From Nageia nagi (Eukaryota > Pinophyta), in assembly GCA_050084985.1 (NCBI GenBank), contig JBITNC010000001.1:178188001-178252000 (forward strand): a stretch of DNA of 64,000 bases. Direction: 5' to 3'. Each line of letters opens with the position of its first letter. The stretch's first letter is position 1. The position numbers were made by a program, and so were the translations under genes. Positions 1 through 11,115 of the stretch are shown piece after piece. The notes under the pieces were generated by a model. The model did no database searches. It saw only the letters and a program-made list of their open reading frames with translations, and was not told the DNA's origin.

Positions 1-454
1 AAGTGGTTATAGATCCATTAGGAAGGCCCTTGTGCCAATCCAAGACCTTTCCTTTGAAATACTAAGCCAGTAATCTAACCATGACATCTTCATGTTGAAT
101 ATTATGAATCTTAGCTAGGCCAGCTACATCAACACAATGCTCATAAGCCATTTTCTCTGAAGTTGCATCAAACTTCAGAAGGGTTTTGAAAACATTTGCT
201 GGGATGTCATGCAACACGACCAAGGCTATTGGTACCCCATTGTCCCATGCCGGATAAATATTCTAAGCTGGATTAGCCATTTTAGGAGAGGTATTTCTAG
301 TGTGAAGCTTGAATGGTTCTGGCTTGGTAAAGGATTTTAGGGTGCTGATACTATTTAAAGACTTGGAATTGATCAAGGTCTTTCTCTTAGGAGCATCAAA
401 TGTTCTAAAATCTGGTGCTTCTTTTACTGCTCTGGTTTTAGATCTAGTCCACAT
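1..454 (-). pseudogene. Ty3-type Gag, N-terminal part, broken and cut by window edge
   Basis: The minus strand from an ATG at 454 to the window edge is one frame of about 150 codons broken only by stops at 265-263 and 64-62. It opens MWTRSKTRAVKEAP, basic as in Gag proteins. Near the edge the run FKGKVLDWHKGLPNGSI matches the conserved Ty3 Gag block 'F.G.A..W...LP.GSI', and HNIQHEDVMVRLLA before it matches the 'ED...RL' helix that precedes this block in plant Ty3 Gag. Gag forms the cytoplasmic virus-like particle of the retroelement. The rest of the element lies left of the window. No PBS or LTR is recognisable upstream. The next element to the right has its own gag, so this is a separate insertion. 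Confidence 0.6.
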
Positions 455-1320
455 AAACTCTAGGTTGCAAAAGAAGATAAAAGGTTCAAAAGCACATATG
501 ATATTTACAAACAATATGATTTAATAAATACCATAGATAGTGCTTCAGCAGAGTCACCAATAAGTTTCTTTGTGTCCCACCAGGCATGCCAAAAAGAAAT
601 ACTATTGATTAGGATTGTGTAATATATGCACCATGAACAATCTCAACCAAAGTAAATCAAGAACAGACTATGGTGATAGTCTGATCTCCAGAGAAGGTTG
701 TTTCCTTATCTATTGGGTATAAGAGAAGTAACAAGAAAGAAAATAAAAGGAGTAGAGTGCGAGGAATTTAAGCAAAGGGCTTAGGGTAACAAGAGAGAAA
801 GTAAAGGTGAATCACTAGTTCAGCGTGGGCTTTCACAGTGTGTGAAACCTTGGCCTGAATCTAGTGTAGTAGCTATAGTACAAGCTCTCACTCTCTAGTA
901 GTTTCCTAGCTTTACTCTACCATGTATGTAGACACAGTTATACTAATAGCTCATAACTATCATCTAGGAAACATGCCAAGCTACCACCATGTAACCAAAT
1001 TAAGAATAACAATTACAAGTGCTAGATAAGAAAAGTCAAGATGGTATCATATTACTGATAAAAACTGCCAATCTTAAAGAACAAATGTAAAGAGCAAAAC
1101 TAGGGCTCCCGACCCTTTTTCCACTTTATTTTCATATACTTATAATAAAAAAATAATAGTTACAAGAAGATGAAAATAGAACAGTTACAAAAAAGGCCTC
1201 AAGATTCTGGTCACTTCTAACTATCATCATCTATATATGCTACTTGTCTAAATGTTACAAAAATGAGAAGGTCATGGAAGGTAACGTCTTCTTAGAACTA
1301 AGATTCTGCCTTTTGTAGGT
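455..1320. other. Unassigned, probable leader of the gag remnant
   Basis: No open frame, tRNA-complementary primer site or repeat pair is recognised. By position it would be the leader or LTR side of the gag fragment at 1-454, but nothing in the sequence proves this. Confidence 0.3.
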
Positions 1321-1330
1321 ATCTTTTCCT

Positions 1331-1640
1331 TTGTAACATCATCATTTTATTCTGAAATGCTTTACTTTTGGAACACTTAATTTACAGACTCTAGCTCTTC
1401 ACTTATCTCTTGCTGACCTCACCTCCTTCAGAACCTAGTCTTTTCCAAAACTGTGACTATCCTTTCTTTTGTGACATCATCATTTCAGCCCTATGTGCTT
1501 TATTCATTGACTCTAACTTTTCAATTACCCCTTGCTGACCTCACCATCTTCAAAACCCGATCTTAACAAAATTGTGACTATTCTTTCTTCCGTGACATCA
1601 TCATTTCCCTCTGGCATGCTTTATTTGCTTCAGAAAAACT
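1331..1640. repeat. Imperfect tandem repeat, about 120-138 bp, 2.3 copies
   Basis: The blocks GTGACATCATCATTT and CTTGCTGACCTCACC recur in the same order. The GTAACATC/GTGACATC anchor lies at 1333, 1471 and 1592, giving spacings of 138 and 121 bp. Copies differ by substitutions and small indels, so the array is old. No coding content is visible. Confidence 0.7.
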
Positions 1641-1732
1641 CTCAAGGATCTTAAAATGAACTCATAATTGAAAGTAAAGTACACCAGGGCTTTAATAAAG
1701 AATTTATTATGTATAGATATATAGGACCTAAG

Positions 1733-1930
1733 GTTATGCAGAGACATCATGGCTTATGCAGTTAAGTCAAAAATGCTAAATAAATGCTTATGTAGCCATA
1801 ATATCCCTTATGTGGTGGAAGAAACTATTATGTAGTTAACTTCAAATAACCTTTATATGGTTAAGAAGATCCTTATATGGTAGAAATGGAGCTTATGCAA
1901 CAGGAATGGGTCTTATGTGGTGGAGAAGGA
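1733..1930. repeat. Degenerate short tandem repeat around CTTATGTGGTGGA
   Basis: About eight variants of CTTATG(T/C)(G/A)GT follow one another every 20-35 bp (for example CTTATGCAGTTAAG, CTTATGTGGTGGAAG, CTTATATGGTAGAA, CTTATGTGGTGGAG). Unit length varies, so this is a decayed minisatellite rather than a regular array. Confidence 0.5.
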
Positions 1931-2039
1931 AGTTGTACAATGGAGCAATTTTGAATATTTTATAAGGACTAGATTAACATAAAAATAGTATAATAATTAC
2001 ACCTAATATGCTTCATAATTCAAATTTCAATATTGCTAA

Positions 2040-3929
2040 GCCTTTTTGAGCCAAGGTTTTTAGTGTAATGTGCAAGGATAATTTGTAAAAATTAGGCATC
2101 TCAATGGGTGTGCTAATAGCTACAAAGCCTCCCCTCTAAAAATTGCTTACTCATAAACCCTTAAAATATTTTTTGTCTTGAGGCATTTCTTACTCATAAA
2201 TATTTCATTAATGAAATTATGGGTAACACCAGTATCTATCAAGATCATTACCTCTTATCCTCCCACTTTTCCAATTACCTTCAAAGTAAGGTATTTCTTT
2301 GCTCCATTAAGGGAAGCAATCATGATTCCAAGAGATGCTTTTGCCTTAGGTGTTTCCTCCTACTCCAACACATCCATATCAATCTCTAAATCAAAACCAT
2401 CGTCATCATCAGGAATAACCTTAATGTAGGGTACTTTCTCTTTTCCTTGACATCAGTGCCCTAGTTCTTATGGCTTTTTGTAGTGGAAACATTTACCTTT
2501 TTCCCTCAACTTCCTCCTAGTGGTTGCATTCATTTGGCTTGTTCTAGGTGTTAGGAAGGGTTTGAGATTGATAGTCACTTTTTTTTTGGCTACTAATTTC
2601 TTCACGACATGCCTCTTATGCATTTGAGCATCTTTGAGAATTTTTATAGTGGGATCCAAATTGTAAGCTATTACATCATCAATTATTTTTGGTCTTGCGA
2701 TATTCACCATCCCTGTAAGGGTTCCATCAACCCTTATATAAAAATGAAAGTTAGACTCTCTTTTGAAATATTATGGATCATCATTGCTATATTATAAAAT
2801 AAAATAATCAACTATTCCTTTTTATTTCAAGGATATGAGCTCTTTGGAATAATTATTCTCCTTTTTTTTTATCAAAATGCTTCACTAACCTTATAACAAA
2901 CTCATCAAAAGAAGAAATATGAGAATATTCTTGGATAATTACCAAATGCTAACACCACTCAAGAGAATCTCCCTTAAAATGCAATAATGTAAAATGGATG
3001 GCATCTTCTTTGATCATGTTAGGGATTAAGGTGAAATATGTTTGGAGTTGATGAAACCAAGCCTTAACCATCATCTTCTTCCCATCATACATCAAAACCT
3101 ACATTCTACTAATCTTTTTCTACAAATATTTTTTATCATTCCATGAATTTACTTGATAATGAGTACCATTATAATTTCTCCCTTTTAAACCCATTATCTC
3201 CAAATAACCATAAAAATTCATATCTTTTCTTAACTTTGAATCAAGCATAGAATAATATCTAAAAATATGATTTAATTCAAGAGGGTTTGAGACCCAATTT
3301 TTTTACCTCATTCAAATAATTCTTGGTAAACATGGGCTTGGGTGGGCTAGGAATGATTGGTGGGTCCCCTATATTTCTAACATTCTTCCCAAAACTATCC
3401 CTAAGAGTGGAATGGTCCCATGTGGTACTCTATAGGAGTGGGATCTCATGAACACATGCTTCTGGTGACTCATTGATCCATGATGAGTGGAACCTCTATC
3501 CATCAAGCTATGTGATCTTCTCAAGATAAGCTCTATTTCATTACTTTCCTATTCTCTTTGTTTATCCTCCTCATTTGGAATGGAACATGAGTGGCGGTAT
3601 AAGACTCATTACATTTCTTTTTAGGGCTTTCTTCCTTTCGAACTAAGCATCAAATTTAGCTGTATGATTCTACACCACCTCCATCATATTCTTTATTTTT
3701 GTAAGGAGCTCATTAAATTTCCTTTATGGTATGGAATCCTTAGCTAGTGTAGGGATTCTTCTTCTTTTGGATAATAGAGATCTACCACTCCTAGCTAAAC
3801 TTCCCTTGCTATAGAGCTCTTCATCCTGGACATCCTCCATCCAAGGGCTGTGAGCATAATTCTAGATTGATCTAGCTAGGATTTCTTCTTGTAACATCCC
3901 CTTTCTACATTTTTTAGTAGAATCCATTT
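2040..3929 (-). pseudogene. Ty3-type gag-protease remnant
   Basis: An ATG at about 3929 (MDSTKKCRKGMLQEEI) follows the PBS at 4011-3999 by some 70 bases, as expected for the gag start of a minus-strand Ty3 element. Several in-frame stops and shifts break it. The Gag core is seen at about 3085-2935: AWFHQLQTYFTLIPNM, EDAIHFTLLHFKGDSLEW, the usual 'W....YF..A...L.G.A..W' pattern. A zinc-knuckle-like end (REKGKCFHYKKP) lies near 2500-2470 with its second Cys read as Tyr. An acidic linker rich in Asp and Glu follows, then an aspartic protease: EVMILIDTGVTHNFINE, with the catalytic Asp-Thr-Gly at 2236-2228. Protease similarity fades near 2040. No reverse transcriptase follows, so the element is truncated or internally deleted after protease. 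Confidence 0.65.
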
Positions 3930-3998
3930 CTCTTCTGGTGCTAGATCTATTATAATGTCTATGAATTGCAAATCTCATGCATAGGTTGACTAGATCTA

Positions 3999-4011
3999 AG
4001 CTTTAATACCA
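3999..4011 (-). other. Primer binding site (Met-tRNA type), degenerate
   Basis: On the minus strand this reads TGGTATTAAAGCT, close to TGGTATCAGAGCT, the complement of the 3' end of plant initiator Met-tRNA. It lies one base from the TGTAGAAT.../...ATTCTACA LTR edge at 4013. It primes minus-strand DNA synthesis in LTR elements and fixes orientation and the inner LTR edge here. Confidence 0.6.
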
Positions 4012-4012
4012 T

Positions 4013-5249
4013 TGTAGAATCCTAATTTATATTTAACATAGATATTAGCAAATAAAATATCAAATAATATAAAATTACACTCCTAGGTATGCCATAAACT
4101 ATTTTAGGGCATAAAATAAATACAAAAATATATCAAAAAATGCAATGATGTACCCCTTTAGCCAAATATAACTACTATAAGCCAACATCACCCTTTGAAA
4201 TACATATATCAAGTAAAATACACCATTAACAATATAGGAATTATGACATCACACCAAGAGGAGTAAAATAGCACCAAACACATCAAAATATGAGATAATA
4301 AATAGAGATTGAATATGCCATGGCTTAATTATTGAAAAAATGATGAATGCAATACAATCAAAATTGATGTAGATATATTGTAGAATAACCACACTCTACT
4401 AGATCTATGGATGCCACATTGAAGGGCTCCCTCATAGGCTAGCTCACCATGAAGAGATCGAATGTAGTTCAAAAATACCATCATAAGGTGCATACAACTA
4501 TGGATGTCTCAGGTTAGGGAAACCTCATAGCATGAACATTCATTTGAACTACTATTTAGAAGGTGTTCCAAGCCTCTTAGATCCTCCTTAGTATACACAC
4601 CCAAGGGTGCTTAATGTCATCGAGTCTTTAGAATAGAAGATATTTCAATATCAAATTCAGTATATCTTTGCAATGAGGCTCTAATGCATTATATAACATA
4701 TTAATAGATTTGGATATTACTTAGGATTCATCACCATACTTCTCTAATCCAACATTAGCCTCCTAAAGTCCCAAAATGTGCAATGTAGGTTCCTAGGGAT
4801 CATCATTCCCAATGTGGGTATCCAAGAGCCATAAATACCAATGTGGGGGTCTAGAGTGCCATGCATGCCTAATGTGGGTCTAAGATTCATTTGTGGGTTC
4901 TAAGGTATCATCATGAGCCAATATGGGCATCTAGAAGTCTCCTTAAGGGTGGCGAAAGGATACAAGTGCTCCCAAGTCCAATCTTGGGGCTTATGAGTGA
5001 TTATACATGCTTTGTGCCATCCTAGGTATTACATAAGACTCAAAATTCCCATAATAATTATTTAGGATCTCCAATTTTATAAAATAAATAATAATAACTC
5101 ATCCAAAGCTTGGGAGGAAATGTCCCTCTTTGGGTCTCACAATCATTATATTTCTATCCCAAGTAACTAATAATGCAAAATAAAAAATATTTATAAGGGA
5201 ATATTTAAGATACCAAATTTATTTATTTTTTCTTAAGAGGGATGTTATA
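4013..5249 (-). mobile_element. Probable 5' LTR of the minus-strand Ty3 element
   Basis: The inner edge is set by the PBS: the minus strand ends ...GGATTCTACA. The outer edge is proposed at 5249, where plus-strand GGGATGTTATA borders plant-mobile-domain coding sequence. The minus strand would start TATAACATCCC, a TG-to-TA variant of the common plant LTR start. No second copy lies in the window, so the outer edge is unproven. Inside, at about 4745-4980, variants of 'CCAATGTGGGTATC' recur every 35-50 bp as a degenerate internal repeat. Confidence 0.4.
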
Positions 5250-5256
5250 ATTCCTC

Positions 5257-5590
5257 ACCTTTCTCTTGAAATCTTGGTGAAGGTAGGCTCCTTTCTTTAT
5301 TTCATTATATCTTAACATCCCTATGAGCCATATCACTAGCTCTCCATGGTACCTAGAATTAATATCCTCCTAAATATATATAGGTATCCTTTTCATAGGT
5401 ACACAAAGCATCCTATGTATATCCTTAGGTATAATAATTACCTCATTTGTGGGAAAACAAAAATTATTGGCATTCTCTGACCATATCTCTAGCAATGTTA
5501 TAAGCATTTTCCTATCAACCCTCACATTAGGAGCCTATAACAAGTATCCCTTACCAACATGATTGAGTAAACCAATCTCCTATGGGGCCA
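5257..5590 (-). pseudogene. Plant mobile domain (aminotransferase-like) fragment
   Basis: Minus-strand translation gives an almost open run: GLLNHVGKGYLL, then NVRVDRKMLITLLEIWSENA, NNFCFPTNEVIIIPKDIHRM, LCVPMKRIPIYI, and after one stop EDINSRYHGELVIWLIGMLR. This is the pattern of the plant mobile domain (PF10536): 'LRVDR.LLTAL.E.W....H.F.LP.GE...TL.DV..IL.LPI.G'. The domain occurs in Mutator-like and retroelement proteins and in a few domesticated nuclear proteins of the MAIN/MAIL type. The fragment ends abruptly at about 5250, where the proposed LTR begins, which fits an LTR element having landed in it. Whether the parent was a transposon or a gene cannot be told from this piece. Confidence 0.6.
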
Positions 5591-5599
5591 ATTTTGTGT

Positions 5600-6905
5600 A
5601 CCAACTTTAAGTCATCACCCAATATTTTGACCTAATCTTGGGCTCCATAATAAATTTCTAGCACTGAAACAACATCAAACAAGATGTGTATCAATATAAA
5701 ATAGTTTGATACCACACATAATATTCAAAGCCTATGCAAACCACTATATCATGACTAGGTTTCAACTATTAGGCTAGCACTGGCAGCTACACCAACACCT
5801 ATAGCTTATTTCTATCACTCCTCTTAAAAATAAGGGACAATTGATGGAAAAAAATAACTAAATGAGGAAATCATGCTTTTGGGAAAAACTAATTAATATT
5901 TACAATTAAAATCAAATCCCTAACCTAAAATTAAAACCTTAGGATTTTCTAAAATGAATTTGTAGGAAATTTAGTCAAATTACAAGAAAATTACACCAAT
6001 TGAGAAATTAAAAGCTTATGGGATCTACCATATGTATTGCCATTCAATTATTCTAGAGTAGACATGTCTGATGATTATCTTGCTTAGTTATCTTCATATC
6101 TACCATAATAAACCTTGCCCATATTATCAACCAAGGGAAAAAATTACATGAGAAATAATACAACTAGAATGCACATACCTCCAAGATGTAGTACACCTAT
6201 TCACAGTCACAATTCTCCCCCTCTATACTAGACCAAATTTTGCAAACAAAGACAATGACAAATGGAAATAGGTTAATCCTATTTAAACATGAAATTAGGA
6301 TACATAAACATAGATAATTGTTAAACCTCATAACTCACCCTTGTAAAAATATTAAATTCTTAGAAAATTATCCTTATTAATGAAAATCATATTTATTGCA
6401 TAAAGTTATGAAGCTCAATTGCAATTGTTCTTAGCACGGATGCTCCTATACATGTCAATATTGGTACCAATGCTAATGTTGGTAACTATAGAATAATAAG
6501 CATGATGAATTTTGTATTCATATTATTTTAGATATGCATGTTTTAAAAATTAATATATGGTTAATATGAAGTTAAGCATCATATTTTGGTATCCAAAATT
6601 AGAAATTTTAATTTTAGGGTCAAAACATTCCCAATAATTTCTAATAGCAAATGTATAAATCATTAAATCAGCAGGTGGTAATAAGATCAAGTATGCAAAT
6701 TAAACTAAAAAAGATTAGGTTAACATTAATGTTGGGGCATGAATGTGAGTAGGGGCATTTTCATAGGAACATATTAGAAAGTAAGTATGTCTCTTACTCC
6801 TTTATGACATTTATTTTTCTTATAATACATTACTATGATTGTGATATTATTAATTATTTGATCAAAATGCTATGGAAATAAGAAATATTATTTTATTTTG
6901 AGTAA
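5600..6905. other. No recognisable gene
   Basis: AT-rich sequence without long frames. It may hold more of the plant-mobile-domain parent upstream of 5590 on the minus strand, but similarity is lost. Nothing else is seen. Confidence 0.3.
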
Positions 6906-6911
6906 ATTATC

Positions 6912-7056
6912 ATGTCCTTGTTGGGTGGATGTTAAATAACCATCATTATTTTATGATCACATGTACTTGTTGGGTGGACATTAAATAACCATCACTATTT
7001 TATGATCACATGTCCTTGTTGGATGAATGTTAAATAAACATCACTATTATGGCTAT
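6912..7056. repeat. Tandem repeat, 49 bp, 3 copies
   Basis: The block ATGTCCTTGTTGGGTGGATG with the following AAATAACCATCA...TTATGATCAC recurs at 6912, 6961 and 7010, an exact 49-bp period. The third copy decays after about 40 bases. The arm AAATAACCATCA is followed by TTATGATCACAT in each unit. Confidence 0.85.
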
Positions 7057-7059
7057 ATG

Positions 7060-8560
7060 ATCATTATGTTATGAAATATGATAACCATTTAGGTTGGGAA
7101 TTTATCACTTTATCATTTGAGACATCCACGAATGGGGTATAATTTGCTTCCATGATAGTGTGACCCTCATTTGAAATTAGCATATTTGATGGTTGGGTTT
7201 AAACTAATCATCACCATGATAATTATTTATGATCATATGTGTGTATCGATAAATGAGAAATTATGTATTTTTATGATGATATAATATCTATGAATATAAT
7301 TCTGGTGCTTTCATGATTATGTGTGCATATTATGTTAATTTCATCCTTGTTCCTTATTGCTATATCATTTGTGATTAATTATTTTTTATGAGTCCATGAA
7401 TGGGATGCTTGGTTCTACTGTGATGACTTTATCAATTAATAGGGAATTGAGTGTAATCATAATGATGTCATACACTTATAATGATTATTTATCTCATTTC
7501 CATTGCTATATATTTAAGATTTTATTATCACATATCTATTTGGAAGGTGGTGTTTTTGTCTCTCCTTTTTCAAGTTATTCTTTGCTCTTGGTTATTCTCA
7601 TTTCATAAATAACCATTCCATTTCATAACCAAGAAAAAGAGGGGGCACCTATGATCCTTGATGATTAGATGACCCTATAACCAAAAGAGACAAGTATCAA
7701 ATTTTTATTCTCTTTATTTTATCCTTCCTTTTCAAACATAATTACACTTCAAGTTCATTTCATTTCATTATATTTACAAAGGGGAGCATCTATTGATAAT
7801 TAATTTTGGTCCACTTAAGATGGTCACACTTAAGAATTTTATTATGTTAATATTATATCACATTATTGGTTTTTTCTTGGTCCTTTCTCATGCAATATTA
7901 TTATTTTATGTGCTAGGTACCCTAGCATTGGTGCCAACATTCCTAAAGGGAAATAGGAGGTATATATTATATATAAGGGTAAGCATGATAGGGAAAGTTA
8001 AAAATATTTCAATCTCAATAGCTAGTACCTATTCAAAGTTATATTAGGCTATCATTCCATATTATTTCAATATATATTAGGCTTAAATTATAGACTATTT
8101 TCTATGTATTATATCTTTGTTGTGAAATCTACTCCTTTGGATACCTAGCATCTACACTATCATATGCATCAACACTACCATTTGGGATCCAACATTCACA
8201 TTATGATTCCAATCTGCTATACTCTATGGGGATTCATATATCAAGATCATCATCTTCAACAAGTTCCTATCTACATATAAGCATCATCACCTAGGTAAGG
8301 TTTATAGTTATTTATTATATGATCACAATCTCATTAGTGTGTATTGTTATCTTGATCCAATATTCTAGATTTGTCTTTTATTGTTATATTCATTTACATC
8401 TTGATTATTATTCCTTTGTTATTTTGTTATCATTAATCTATGTTTATATAAGTGTTTTACCATAGTAACTACTTAGGTTTTTTGAAGGGTCACTAAAAAC
8501 ATTTTAACATCATACATCATAACCTAATAACCTATTAATCTACTAGGTAGGGTCATTACA
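7060..8560. other. No recognisable gene; possible old LTR
   Basis: Low-complexity AT-rich DNA with short, unconvincing frames. A minus-strand reading starting TGTAATGACCC at about 8561 resembles an LTR start, but no PBS, partner copy or target duplication supports it. Confidence 0.25.
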
Positions 8561-8834
8561 TTGCAAACCCTTTTGATAAGATTTATCCTCAAATCTTTCC
8601 AAAATACAAAGTATAATCCATCCACGAATAGTAGAGATAGTAGGGAACTAAGGAATCTAAATCAAGCATAGTAAATAATAACTTACCAAAGATGATAATG
8701 CTACCAACTATATACTAAAAATCCATGAACGTAATGATATTGTTGAAAAGCAATGGGATATAAATATAAAGACTCAAAATTATCACCAATGAATATACTA
8801 TGTTGATGCTAAAATTGCTTTGCAAAATCATGTG

Positions 8835-9040
8835 ATAGGTGCTCCAAATCATCAATATTGATATAAGCGATTGGAATTTACTCACACTTTACAACATGAT
8901 CTACTAAAATTGAAGATACTTAACTCCATAAAATCCTATAATAGGTGCCCCATATCATCAATACTAATACAAGTGAGAGGAAGGGCCTCACACTCTACAA
9001 CATGCTCCACTAAACTTGAAGAGACTTGCTCCATTAGATC
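8835..9040. repeat. Tandem duplication, 106 bp, 2 copies
   Basis: The block ATAGGTGCTCCAAATCATCA at 8835 returns as ATAGGTGCCCCATATCATCA at 8941. Both continue through CACTTTACAACATG/CACTCTACAACATG and end in a CTCCAT motif. The unit is not a multiple of three, so it disturbs the overlapping minus-strand frame. Confidence 0.8.
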
Positions 9041-9244
9041 CTTAAGAAGAATTGTATCATCAATGGTTTGATATTTAGAAATATGAGTAAGCATGTCCTC
9101 AATGTTGGCACATACCTCTTAAAAAAGCATACATGTGTCACAAAATCAAATCAATTATTCATGATGTACATCCTCCTTAGTGATTGCTCCACTAGATGAA
9201 ATTTTATTATTTTCAAGCTTTTTTAATCCATATGTTGATTCCAT
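8950..9244 (-). pseudogene. Possible start of a retroelement ORF, broken
   Basis: A minus-strand ATG at 9244 in good context (ACCATGG) starts MESTYGLKKLENNKISSSG, then AITKEDVHHE before a stop. After further stops the same strand reads NIEDMLTHISKYQTIDD and LLKDLMEQVSSSLVEHVVEC, amphipathic and coil-like. It lies about 1 kb downstream, on that strand, of the PBS at 10315-10301, where a gag gene would be expected. No family motif is recognised, so the Gag assignment is by position only. Confidence 0.3.
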
Positions 9245-9689
9245 GGTTTCTGTAATAAATATGATTACATATTTTTATTTATTTACATAATCCCTTAATA
9301 AAGTAAGAAATATATGAATCCTTTAATCCAATTCATATGTGGCACAAAATCTTTAAATTCATTCATATGAATGTGTATGTTGAGATGGAACAAGAGTATC
9401 TATTTTATATTTATTTTATTTTTTATAAAACATCAAAAATTGAAATCACTATATCTTCATCAAAATAATTGCAATATTTCTAAATTTTTATAGAAGTTGA
9501 GGGAGATGGTTTTTATTTTCCTCACCAAATCGTGCTAAAAAATCCATTGTTTTGTTCCCTCAAAATCAATTTTAATAAAAATAATTTATCAATAACTCCC
9601 TTTATATTTATTGAAACAATGAAATTTTCATTGCATATAGGTACCATATGTCTCCAACTAGATCTAAAATTTCTTCAAAATATAATATA

Positions 9690-10060
9690 GGATGAAAAAG
9701 TTATGAACATTTTATCTTTTCCTTTTTACCAAAAATTTTCAATTTAAAGTTTTTGGAACAAACATTTGTTTTTCACATAAGCTGTCTAATGAAGTTCCAA
9801 ACAAATTAAATTTTTTATTGTATAGACATGATATAATTATCTAAAAATACTCAAAAGTTTAGAAGTAAATCCATAAGGATGAAAAAGATATGGTCATTTT
9901 ACTTTTGCCCTTTTTAATCAAAATTCTAGATCTAAGTTGTTTTTGAAGAAATCCCAATTTTCATGTAAGTTAACCAACATAGCTCCAAACAACCTAAATT
10001 TTTTAATTTTTGATTCTCTTATAGATACAAATCTTTTTCCCAATATCATAAGTAAATTCC
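9690..10060. repeat. Diverged tandem duplication, about 188 bp
   Basis: GATGAAAAAGTTATG at 9691 returns as GATGAAAAAGATATG at 9879. Both copies run on through a CTTTTCCTTTTT/CTTTTGCCCTTTTT tract and CCAAACAA..TAAATTTTTTA. Copies are perhaps 70 per cent alike by eye. It lies in what would be the leader of the minus-strand element primed at 10301-10315. Confidence 0.6.
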
Positions 10061-10300
10061 CTTTCTTCCACCCTATGAAATAATTTTTGTGTAAAAAATA
10101 AAATGCTAATAAAATTTGTAATATAGCTTTAACAAACCTACAATTTGGATTGTACACTCTTGATGTGATTATCTACAAACTATAAAAATTTCATCAAAAC
10201 ATACCCATATATGCATGATATATCAAAATTTTACTTTATCCTCTTCAAACTCTTGTAAAAACCATTCAACTTCTTCAAATTCACCCATAAATGCCAAGAT

Positions 10301-10315
10301 CATTCTCTAGTACCA
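10301..10315 (-). other. Primer binding site (Met-tRNA type), degenerate
   Basis: The minus strand reads TGGTACTAGAGAATG, compared with TGGTATCAGAGC for initiator Met-tRNA. Two bases (plus-strand CT, 10316-10317) separate it from TGTTAAGATTC, which would be the inner LTR edge. This spacing is typical of plant LTR elements. Confidence 0.5.
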
Positions 10316-10317
10316 CT

Positions 10318-11115
10318 TGTTAAGATTCTCACTTTTGATATAATTAAATTAGTCAAAAATACATACAAAATCAATCCAATTGTAAATACCAATCTAATAT
10401 GTATGACCATTACAAAATAATAATTACTATAATGCCATAAATAATAGAATCATCTTTCCTACTTCAAGGGGGACACCTCCTAGAGAACAAGTTCTCCTCT
10501 AAACCTTATTTTAATCCTTGAATGATTTACAATGTAGAAGATGATTCTATAAATATCCCTCTTTTACCTTTCATATTACATACCTAATACATATGGGATA
10601 TATATTAATATAGCATTAATAACATGTTATGGGGTCATAAGAGGCAACAACAATAATCAAAATAACAATGATGATGAATATGATAATGTTGCATTAGTGA
10701 GATATGCCAAACATTTCAACATTTTAAAATAACTCATATGAAGTGGTAAATAATAAATATCAATAAAATAGTTGGTAAATATAGGAATATGAATCAATAA
10801 GTTTGTTAAAATACTTCAACTTCCTTTTGTAGACCTCAAATAATGCATAAATGATATAATTAATGCACTATTTTTCCATAATATTTTATTGAAGCATATA
10901 TAAAAAATATGAGATCAAATGAACAAAGATAAATAAAGTACCTTCATCATGATTGGATAAACATCATATAAGGAAATCCATTCATCAAATAGGAACATGA
11001 ATTCATCCATACACATGCTGCCAATGAACCATAAATGCCATGCCCTTGGCATCATGGAATAAATAGAACTATGAATAGAATAAAAGCATGCAAGAGTGAA
11101 GTAAAGGATTTAACA
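10318..11115 (-). mobile_element. Putative LTR next to the PBS; outer edge uncertain
   Basis: The plus strand begins TGTTAA at 10318 next to the PBS. ATTTAACA ending at 11115 would complete a 6-bp inverted end (TGTTAA/TTAACA) and a 798-bp LTR. An alternative end is ...ATCTACA near 11462. No partner LTR is found in the window, so the element would be truncated on its 3' side. Only the inner edge has real support. Confidence 0.3.

Noticed and set aside
6912-7056. Regular repeats resembling a CRISPR array
   Set aside because: The whole 49-bp unit repeats with no unique spacers, and the sequence is plant nuclear in character.
6731-8562. Possible LTR from TGTTGGGGCATG to GGGTCATTACA
   Set aside because: The ends look LTR-like, but there is no PBS, purine tract, partner copy or duplicated flank.
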